A stretch of DNA of 5,877 nucleotides from Methanomicrobium sp. (GTDB lineage Archaea > Halobacteriota > Methanomicrobia > Methanomicrobiales > Methanomicrobiaceae), in the NCBI GenBank assembly GCA_017553245.1, contig JAFZMT010000175.1, positions 1 to 5,877 of the forward strand, read 5' to 3'. Below, in pieces: positions 1 to 4,304 of this stretch. The first letter of the stretch is position 1. The number at the start of each line of letters is the position of its first letter. Position numbers and translations under genes: made by a program. The notes below the pieces were generated by a model. The model was given only the letters and a program-made list of their open reading frames with translations, made no database searches and was not told the origin of the DNA.

Positions 1-507
1 GATTGCTTAAGCGGCGCGGACGGCGCAAGCTGTGCAAACAGCATAAACAGCATAAACAGCGCAAACGCCGCAAAACTCCTTTTACTCCTGCCGTATCGCT
101 TCATGCGTGAATACGATCCCCTGCCGCATTCGTGGGACATAACCTCGGATTCGATAGCGGCATGGGCGGCATCCGCACTCTCCGAAAGAATCGCCGGCGG
201 AGAACCCCGCGTCTCCCTGCTCCTGCTCAAATCCGTCGACGGAATAAGACTCAGGTCTCATGAGACCTCCCGCGGCGCGCACGTATCGAATGCCGCCGAA
301 AATTCCGAAACAAATCCCCTAATCATCCCGGAGATCCGCGAAATCCGCGAGGGCGAGACCTTTGAGGAAGTCGACCCCTTCCTCATACCGCTGATTCTCA
401 AATCGGGGCTTGACGGATATATCCTCAATGCCGCAAAGCCCCAAGTTCTGACCGATTTTATCTGCGGTCGCAATTTCAGCGGCACCCGCATTCACAGATA
501 CCCATAG
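1..507 (+). CDS. C-terminal part of an unrecognised protein (5' end outside the window)
   Basis: The reading frame is open from the first base to the TAG at 505-507, giving 168 residues. The first internal ATG (103) has no Shine-Dalgarno sequence in front of it, and the upstream codons read as plausible protein, so I treat this as a gene entering from the left edge and not one starting at 103. The visible part begins with a low-complexity stretch rich in Ser, Ile, Asn and Ala (about residues 10-24, from a 9-bp tandem DNA repeat). A short Leu run (KLLLLLPYRFM) and a mixed alpha/beta-looking domain without membrane segments follow. Possible landmarks are a Pro-His-Ser-Trp sequence near residue 42, an acidic stretch (EIREIREGETFEEVD) and a C-terminal GLDGYILNAAKPQVL segment. 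I recognise no catalytic motif and assign no function. It lies 54 nt upstream of the zinc-ribbon/aEF1-beta pair on the same strand. Confidence is high that it is coding, low on anything else. Confidence 0.75.
   Translation, partial: DCLSGADGASCANSINSINSANAAKLLLLLPYRFMREYDPLPHSWDITSDSIAAWAASALSERIAGGEPRVSLLLLKSVDGIRLRSHETSRGAHVSNAAENSETNPLIIPEIREIREGETFEEVDPFLIPLILKSGLDGYILNAAKPQVLTDFICGRNFSGTRIHRYP
42..59 (+). repeat. 9-bp in-frame tandem repeat (cataaacag x2, plus degenerate flanks)
   Basis: Two perfect copies of cataaacag lie at 42-50 and 51-59, with partial copies on both sides (caaacag at 35-41 and agcgcaaac at 58-66). Because the unit is 9 bp, it adds three residues per copy (Ser-Ile-Asn) to the partial coding sequence without breaking the frame. 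It is probably a slippage-generated low-complexity linker. Confidence 0.8.
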
Positions 508-510
508 AAG

Positions 511-541
511 TTTTTAAGTGTAAACAAACCGAATTTATAAG
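511..541 (+). promoter_or_regulatory. Probable promoter of the zinc-ribbon/aEF1-beta operon
   Basis: The 54-nt gap after the upstream stop has two AT-rich, TATA-like elements: tttttaag at 511-518 and tttataag at 534-541. An archaeal start site usually lies about 25 nt downstream of the TATA centre. The first box would therefore give a leader of about 20 nt that includes the Shine-Dalgarno sequence. The second would put the start close to the ATG and leave no room for it. The first box is therefore preferred. This is inference from spacing only. Confidence 0.4.
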
Positions 542-561
542 TTAATTTTAGGAGAAGAAAT

Positions 562-723
562 ATGGACACTGAAAAATGTACTTCATGCAAAGCCCCTCTT
601 TCAGAGCCGGGCTGGACAAAATTCACCTGCCCCAAATGCGGTGAGCCCATCTACAGATGCCACAGATGCAGACACCAGAGTGTTTCATACACCTGTGAGA
701 AATGCGGATATCAGGGGCCGTAA
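562..723 (+). CDS. Small four-CxxC zinc-ribbon protein (HVO_2753-like / COG2888 type)
   Basis: This 53-residue protein has four CxxC pairs: Cys6/9, Cys23/26, Cys33/36 and Cys45/48. Two are in the CPxCG-like knuckle form (CPKCGE at 23, CEKCGY at 45). The spacing suggests two treble-clef or zinc-ribbon sites, probably holding two Zn2+. The C-terminal CEKCGYQGP resembles the ending I remember for the archaeal zinc-ribbon RNA-binding family (COG2888). Its haloarchaeal member HVO_2753 has been linked to swarming and biofilm formation. A strong Shine-Dalgarno sequence (aggagaag, 550-557) sits 4 nt before the ATG and fixes the start. The gene ends 3 nt before aEF1-beta, so the two are very likely co-transcribed and translationally coupled, which fits a ribosome- or RNA-associated role. 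The family call is confident; the exact function is unknown. Confidence 0.9.
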   Translation: MDTEKCTSCKAPLSEPGWTKFTCPKCGEPIYRCHRCRHQSVSYTCEKCGYQGP

Positions 724-726
724 ACA

Positions 727-987
727 ATGGGTGACGTTGTTATCATAGTCAAGGTCATGCCCGAGTCACCCGAGGTCGACCTTGAGGGTCTGAAAACCGC
801 AATCAAAGAGAAATACCCGGGAACACAGGACATGCAGATTGAGCCTATCGGCTTTGGTCTCTCCTCGCTTAAGGTCGCAATCGTCATCCCCGACGGCGAC
901 GGCGGCGCAGCCGAAGAGGCTGAGAAGATTCTCGGAAGCATCAAAGGTGTTGAGAGCGCAGAGATTGTATCCCTGACTCTTACATAA
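727..987 (+). CDS. ef1b: Archaeal translation elongation factor 1-beta (aEF1B, nucleotide exchange factor)
   Basis: This 86-residue protein matches the archaeal EF-1-beta family in length (about 85-95 residues) and layout. It is essentially only the EF1 guanine-nucleotide exchange domain, a small ferredoxin-like alpha/beta fold. It starts with a beta strand (DVVIIVKVMPESPEVDL) and a helix (LEGLKTAIKEKYP). The conserved segment IGFGLSSLKVAIVIPDGDGG (about residues 41-60) follows, then an acidic helix and a final strand (GVESAEIVSLTLT). In the cytoplasm it should promote GDP/GTP exchange on aEF1A and so recycle the factor that brings aminoacyl-tRNA to the ribosome. The Shine-Dalgarno sequence (agggg, 713-717) lies inside the 3' end of the zinc-ribbon gene, 9 nt before the ATG, which supports translational coupling. 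It is the last gene of its operon and faces the minus-strand genes. Confidence 0.95.
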   Translation: MGDVVIIVKVMPESPEVDLEGLKTAIKEKYPGTQDMQIEPIGFGLSSLKVAIVIPDGDGGAAEEAEKILGSIKGVESAEIVSLTLT

Positions 988-992
988 TACTA

Positions 993-1057
993 TTTCCGAC
1001 AATTACTCTTCCTGGAAATTACAACTTCTGAAAATTACCGTTTCTGAAAATTCTTGG
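993..1057. repeat. Four degenerate 16-17 bp tandem copies downstream of aEF1-beta
   Basis: Four consecutive related units start at about 993, 1009, 1026 and 1042. They read tttccgacaattactc, ttcctggaaattacaac, ttctgaaaattaccgt and ttctgaaaattcttgg. The last two share a perfect 11-bp core (ttctgaaaatt at 1026-1036 and 1042-1052). They begin 5 nt after the aEF1-beta stop codon, in the convergent gap, and encode nothing obvious. Confidence 0.7.
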
Positions 1058-1100
1058 ATTTCTGTTTAGAAAAAATGATTTTATTTGATTAATTTCCTTT

Positions 1101-1180
1101 GTGTTTTATTGTTATTTTGTGTCTATTGTTATTTTGTGTTTTGTTGCCGTTTTATCGTTGTTTTATCTGTTTGTCTGTTT
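1101..1180 (+). terminator. Multi-T-tract terminator region of the aEF1-beta operon
   Basis: The plus strand is strongly T-rich here, with at least six T4 tracts starting at 1104, 1115, 1132, 1139, 1150 and 1161. There is no convincing GC-rich hairpin. Archaeal transcription commonly ends at oligo-T tracts, helped by the aCPSF1/FttA factor, so this is the natural terminator for the operon ending at 987. The tract lies 117-193 nt beyond the stop codon, which would give a long 3' UTR. The minus-strand gene ends at 1207, so its own transcript would run into the same gap; a T6 on that strand corresponds to 1070-1075. Confidence 0.5.
1107..1139. repeat. Perfect 16-bp direct repeat, period 17 bp
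   Basis: The sequence tattgttattttgtgt occurs at 1107-1122 and again, without mismatch, at 1124-1139, separated by one base. It lies inside the T-rich terminator region and contributes two of its T4 tracts. Confidence 0.85.
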
Positions 1181-1206
1181 ATATGCCCGTTTCCTTATGC
1201 CGCCGT

Positions 1207-2586
1207 TCACAGCAGCGTGATTCCGAAGATTATCATATAGAACAGTATCAGGTCATATGTCGCATGGGTAATCGCCGAGAACGTCGTGTGGTAGTGTCTT
1301 CTCAGGAGCGCAAATATGAGACCGGTGAGGAATACCGAGATAACGCCGTCCCAGTTGTACTGAAGGGCGTGGAGCATGGCAAAGAATGCGGTCGGAATCA
1401 GGATGCCGAACCTCTCCTGTAAAAGACCGCGGACGGCTATCTCCTCACCGAATCCCGCCGAGATTGCGGCGAGGATTGCGGCGACAGGCGTCATGAAAGG
1501 CGCAAAGAGGATATTGACCTTATCGGCGTCGGTTACGTGGAGTCCGAGCATCTGAAATGCGGCGCCGATTACGTGGTCAACGACCTCGAACACAAGGACC
1601 AGAACGACTGCAATGCCGATAGCAAGCGCGACCTCTTTTGCCGTCGGCATCTTCAGACCGAGCCTTGTCATGACCTGAGAAGGCGTCTTATTGATGTATA
1701 ATCCCGCTACAATCATTGAGCCGAGTATCATCCAGAAGAGGGTGAAGACATTGACAATGTTCTCTTCCTGAATGGACATCAGCGATTCCTTCAGAATTTC
1801 GAGGGCAGTTGCGGAGAGAAGCGGCGGTTCGCCGAGGACGAGGAGCGGAACGCAGAACATGAAGATGATCGCAAATATGGCGGTGAGTGCGGTCTTATGG
1901 ACGAATGAATCGGGATCTATCGGGATATAGCGCGAGAGCAGGACACGCACGGCGCGAATCTGAGCGGCAAGAGAGAGGAGACCCGCGAGGGTTACCCCGA
2001 ACATCAGATAGAGAATCGGGACTATGGCATCCTTCATTGCCTCTTCCATGGCAGCATTGTTTGTGAATGTGTAGGTGCCGCCTTCCATTGCCGCATGTCC
2101 CGCGGCATTAAACTCGCTTAAAGCTTCGGGGGGCAGAACCGCAAAGATGCCCAATGACAATGTGTAGAACGCAAGTCCCGCTATAATCACAAGGAGCCAG
2201 ATTGTCGTAAATATCTTCAAGCCCTCATATTTCTTCGAGAGATATGCGCCCAGAGCCAGAATCATGAAGGGCGCAACTTCCAGTGAGGCAGAAAAGAAGT
2301 ATTCCGCCCACATGGGAATTTTGCCGATTCCCATGAAACTTACGACGCCGAAGATTATGATGCCGCCGAAGATTAAGGCGAGGGCTTTGAGGTTGAGGTT
2401 TTCAAGACCGCCGTCCGCGGTTGCATTTGCGCCTGCCGTGCCTGTTGTGTCTGCATTTGCGGGCGTATTTGCGGACGTATCTGCGTTCGCATTTGCGCCT
2501 GTGCTTTCCGTCGGGTTTGCCGCCTGATTTGCGGCATTATTGTATCCCGTATTTTCGACAGGATTTTCAGTATCGGTTTCTTCCAT
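1207..2586 (-). CDS. CPBP-family (Rce1-like) glutamic intramembrane protease with long Ala/Asn/Thr-rich N-terminal tail
   Basis: This 459-residue membrane protein carries all three CPBP/ABI signature motifs near its C-terminus: EExxxR (Glu381, Glu382, Arg386 in EEIAVRG), FxxxH (Phe402, His406) and HxxxD (His441, Asp445). In the Rce1 fold these residues form the glutamate-type active site within the membrane. The polypeptide begins with about 60 hydrophilic residues rich in Asn, Ala and Thr. Roughly ten or eleven hydrophobic segments follow (about 68-88, 101-117, 125-150, 188-207, 232-252, 280-298, 318-347, 360-380, 392-408, 413-428, 437-458). The CPBP domain itself needs only the last 140-180 residues. 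The first membrane half (about 65-300) is extra, and I do not recognise it. The start is supported by a gaggt Shine-Dalgarno (acctc on plus, 2595-2599) 8 nt upstream. The gene follows the BofA-like gene after 55 nt on the same strand. The protease family is well supported; the substrate is unknown. Confidence 0.88.
   Translation of the reverse strand: MEETDTENPVENTGYNNAANQAANPTESTGANANADTSANTPANADTTGTAGANATADGGLENLNLKALALIFGGIIIFGVVSFMGIGKIPMWAEYFFSASLEVAPFMILALGAYLSKKYEGLKIFTTIWLLVIIAGLAFYTLSLGIFAVLPPEALSEFNAAGHAAMEGGTYTFTNNAAMEEAMKDAIVPILYLMFGVTLAGLLSLAAQIRAVRVLLSRYIPIDPDSFVHKTALTAIFAIIFMFCVPLLVLGEPPLLSATALEILKESLMSIQEENIVNVFTLFWMILGSMIVAGLYINKTPSQVMTRLGLKMPTAKEVALAIGIAVVLVLVFEVVDHVIGAAFQMLGLHVTDADKVNILFAPFMTPVAAILAAISAGFGEEIAVRGLLQERFGILIPTAFFAMLHALQYNWDGVISVFLTGLIFALLRRHYHTTFSAITHATYDLILFYMIIFGITLL
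2423..2501 (-). repeat. Degenerate Ala-Asn repeats in the CPBP gene (gcatttgcg units)
   Basis: On the plus strand the 9-mer gcatttgcg appears at 2423-2431, 2453-2461 and 2489-2497, with a one-base variant (gtatttgcg) at 2465-2473. The 13-mer gcatttgcgcctg is perfectly repeated at 2423-2435 and 2489-2501. On the coding strand these give Ala-Asn-Ala or Ala-Asn-Thr units in the hydrophilic N-terminal tail (about residues 29-55). Confidence 0.75.
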
Positions 2587-2594
2587 TTACAAAG

Positions 2595-2650
2595 ACCTCT
2601 CTGAAATAAATAAAAAATGTGGGATTATGTCGTGATTTCGGTTATATGTG
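2595..2650 (-). promoter_or_regulatory. Leader of the CPBP gene: ribosome binding site and possible weak promoter
   Basis: The minus strand reads gaggt (2599-2595) 8 nt before the CPBP ATG. Upstream are two TATA-like stretches: a T-rich one (ttttttattt, about 2607-2616) and acatataa near 2642-2649, at the very end of the BofA-like gene. The second is better spaced for a leader that still contains the Shine-Dalgarno sequence. With only 55 nt between the genes, read-through from the bofA-like promoter is equally possible. Confidence 0.35.
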
Positions 2651-2896
2651 AATTCCCGCTAAATTAAGGACAATAAGCAGGATTGCGCCCGGGAGTCCTC
2701 CGAGTGCGCAGATAAGGACCGAACCCCATGTTACCGTAAATCCCGACATTCCCAGAATTCCCAGATGTGATGTCAGAACCAGAAGAACGATTCCCAGAAT
2801 GGAGTTCACTATAAGAGTCGTCAGGTTCTTGAGGAAATACCACAGAACGACGAGAATTATCGCCGCGACTATAAGAGTAAGCACTGTCCCTAACAT
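2642..2896 (-). CDS. BofA-family (pro-sigmaK processing inhibitor BofA-like) small membrane protein
   Basis: This 84-residue, almost entirely hydrophobic protein has three membrane segments (about 3-22, 26-48 and 58-79). It shows the layout of the BofA family: an NxxxG signature in the second segment (Asn31, Gly35 in LIVNSILGIVLLVL) and a C-terminal GLPGxxLLxxL-type ending (GGLPGAILLIVLNLAGI). In Bacillus, BofA holds the intramembrane metalloprotease SpoIVFB inactive. Archaea do not sporulate or use sigma factors, so the role here is unknown. The ATG is preceded by an in-frame TGA six codons upstream, which confines the start. The gaggt Shine-Dalgarno (plus 2909-2913) is 12 nt away, somewhat far, so a non-ATG start slightly upstream cannot be excluded. 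The gene sits directly upstream of the CPBP intramembrane protease on the same strand. Confidence 0.8.
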   Translation of the reverse strand: MLGTVLTLIVAAIILVVLWYFLKNLTTLIVNSILGIVLLVLTSHLGILGMSGFTVTWGSVLICALGGLPGAILLIVLNLAGIHI

Positions 2897-2913
2897 AACA
2901 GTAATTTGACCTC

Positions 2914-2958
2914 AAAAATCAAAAACTTTTCTTAAAAAGGATTAAAAAAGGATTAAAA
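2914..2958 (-). terminator. Oligo-T terminator region downstream of tldE
   Basis: Read on the minus strand after the tldE stop, this stretch has five successive T-tracts: T4 (2958-2955), T6 (2949-2944), T5 (2938-2934), T5 (2925-2921) and T5 (2918-2914). There is no GC-rich hairpin. Such clusters fit archaeal oligo-T termination. The same bases must also hold the bofA-like promoter, so terminator and promoter overlap. Confidence 0.5.
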
Positions 2959-2986
2959 TATGGATTAATAAGGATTTGATCGGATA
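2939..2986. repeat. Five GGAT(T/A) motifs at 10-12 bp spacing
   Basis: The plus-strand motif ggatt or ggata begins at 2939, 2950, 2962, 2972 and 2982, at intervals of 11, 12, 10 and 10 bp. The first four are ggatt, separated by A/T-only sequence. The array fills much of the gap between tldE and the BofA-like gene. Confidence 0.7.
2941..2952 (-). promoter_or_regulatory. Probable TATA box of the BofA-like gene
   Basis: On the minus strand ccttttttaat (about 2951-2941) is the best placed TATA-like element. A start about 25 nt downstream falls near 2921 and leaves a short leader containing the gaggt Shine-Dalgarno at 2913-2909. It lies inside the phased GGAT array. Confidence 0.35.
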
Positions 2987-2993
2987 TATTGTT

Positions 2994-4304
2994 TTATCTT
3001 CCGATTACGCTCAAATCGGAGAATCTCAGGTAGGGGATTACCCCCGAGCCGAAGTCACGCGACTCTTTTGAGATGCCCGCGATGTTTTTGAGCATATCGA
3101 AGATATTGCCCGAGAGCATTGCCGATTTTATGGGGTCGGTTTTAACGCCGCCGCTCATCCACGAGGCATTCGAGAGTTCGACCGAGAAATCGCCGGTAAC
3201 GCCGTTTGCGGTGTGCGCTCCGACAATGCCGTTGGCAAAGACCGCCTTTTCGTCGAAGATGTCCTCGCGTTTTCCGTCAAGACAGAAGTTGTGCATGCCG
3301 ATAACCGGCGCACCGCCCGTGCCTGCCCGAACCGCGCTTCCCGTGGACTTTTCGTTGTAGCGGTATGCGGTCTTGAGGTCGTATGCGAACGCCTCGACGA
3401 CGCCGTCTTTGACGAAATCTATCCGCTTTGTCGGGACGCCTTCGGCATCGTAGAGCCTTGCGCTCTGACCTTCGAAGGGGTTGTCATAAAGCGAGAGTTT
3501 CCCGTCGAAGACGCATTCGCCGAGTTTTCCTTCAAGATACGACCTCTTGGAGTGAACGTTTCTTCCCGACAGGGACGGTATGACGACGGCGCTTAAGAGC
3601 TGGCAGACGCTTAACGGCGATAAGATAACGTCGTATTTGCCGGTCGCAATCTCGCCGCCGTCCTTTGAGAAGACCGCCATCTCACAGGCTTCGCGTCCGA
3701 CCTTTTCGGGATTGAGGTCTTTGAGGAAGCCCGAGGAATCGAACTCGTATCCCGTGGAAGTGCCCGAAATTGTTTCCATGGAGACGCCGCAGCCGGTCTT
3801 TTCAAGGGAATACGAAACGCCCTCGGAGTTGGCAACCGTTGTCCTGCCGACCGATATCGAGCTTGAGCCGCCGGCGATGTCCGCCGCGATTCCGTCCGCC
3901 GCCGAGAGCATCCTTTCGAGGAGGTCTTTTGCCGTCGAGATGTCACATGCGGCAATGCTTTCGTCGTAAACGTCCAGCGAGGCGACCGCGGGCTTTGAAG
4001 GCTTTGCGACTCCGCCCCATTCCTGCGGGTCGGCAAACTTGGAGCCGGCTATCGCCGACTTCAGACAGTCCTCCCAGCGTGACGGGCTGTTTGTCGATGA
4101 ACAGCCGATTCTGCCGTCTTTTATGACGCGGATGCCCATACCCCACGTCTCCGAGCCGCAGGCTTCGCCGATGAGCTTACCCTTCAGTTCCAGATTTATG
4201 CCCCTGCCCGCCGAGAAGTAGACCTCGGTCTCGTATCCGAGTTTTTTGCCGGCGGCGATGATTTTGTCGATTATTTCGGCGTCCGTCACTGCACCCGTCA
4301 TCAT
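2994..4304 (-). CDS. tldE: TldE/PmbA-family subunit of the TldD/TldE metalloprotease
   Basis: This 436-residue soluble protein belongs to the TldD/PmbA family and lacks the HExxxH zinc site, as expected for the non-catalytic TldE (PmbA) subunit. Visible family features are an N-terminal alpha/beta half with GMGIRVIKDGRIGCSSTN (about 55-72) and the central YDVILSPLSVCQLLS segment (about 224-238). Others are NPFEGQSARLYDAEGVPTKRIDFVKDGVVEAFAYDLKTAYR (from about 275) and the C-terminal GxHTANGVTGDFSVELSNA region (about 362-380). The partner in bacteria forms a barrel with TldD that degrades unfolded peptides and processes microcin B17 or antitoxin CcdA; the archaeal substrate is unknown. The start is the ATG at 4304-4302, which overlaps the tldD stop in an ATGA junction. 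The next codon is also ATG (4301-4299) and could be used instead. An agggggt sequence (4316-4310 on the minus strand) serves either. The frame stays open far upstream into tldD, but that extension is only a shadow. Confidence 0.93.
   Translation of the reverse strand: MMTGAVTDAEIIDKIIAAGKKLGYETEVYFSAGRGINLELKGKLIGEACGSETWGMGIRVIKDGRIGCSSTNSPSRWEDCLKSAIAGSKFADPQEWGGVAKPSKPAVASLDVYDESIAACDISTAKDLLERMLSAADGIAADIAGGSSSISVGRTTVANSEGVSYSLEKTGCGVSMETISGTSTGYEFDSSGFLKDLNPEKVGREACEMAVFSKDGGEIATGKYDVILSPLSVCQLLSAVVIPSLSGRNVHSKRSYLEGKLGECVFDGKLSLYDNPFEGQSARLYDAEGVPTKRIDFVKDGVVEAFAYDLKTAYRYNEKSTGSAVRAGTGGAPVIGMHNFCLDGKREDIFDEKAVFANGIVGAHTANGVTGDFSVELSNASWMSGGVKTDPIKSAMLSGNIFDMLKNIAGISKESRDFGSGVIPYLRFSDLSVIGR

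Noticed and set aside
331..350. Tandem gaaatccgc-type 9-mer encoding Ile-Arg-Glu twice
   Set aside because: Only two imperfect copies in an acidic/basic helix-like segment; easily explained by protein sequence.
258..491. Minus-strand frame opposite the partial gene
   Set aside because: No ribosome binding site. The plus-strand frame is longer, open to the edge, and in a sensible position relative to the downstream operon.
1099..1422. Plus-strand open frame of 107 codons
   Set aside because: It begins in T-rich repeat sequence, runs antisense into the protease gene, has no ribosome binding site and gives a Cys/Leu/Phe-rich nonsense product.
3073..4126. Several plus-strand frames across tldE
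   Set aside because: All are antisense to a gene with clear family features, without ribosome binding sites or recognisable domains.
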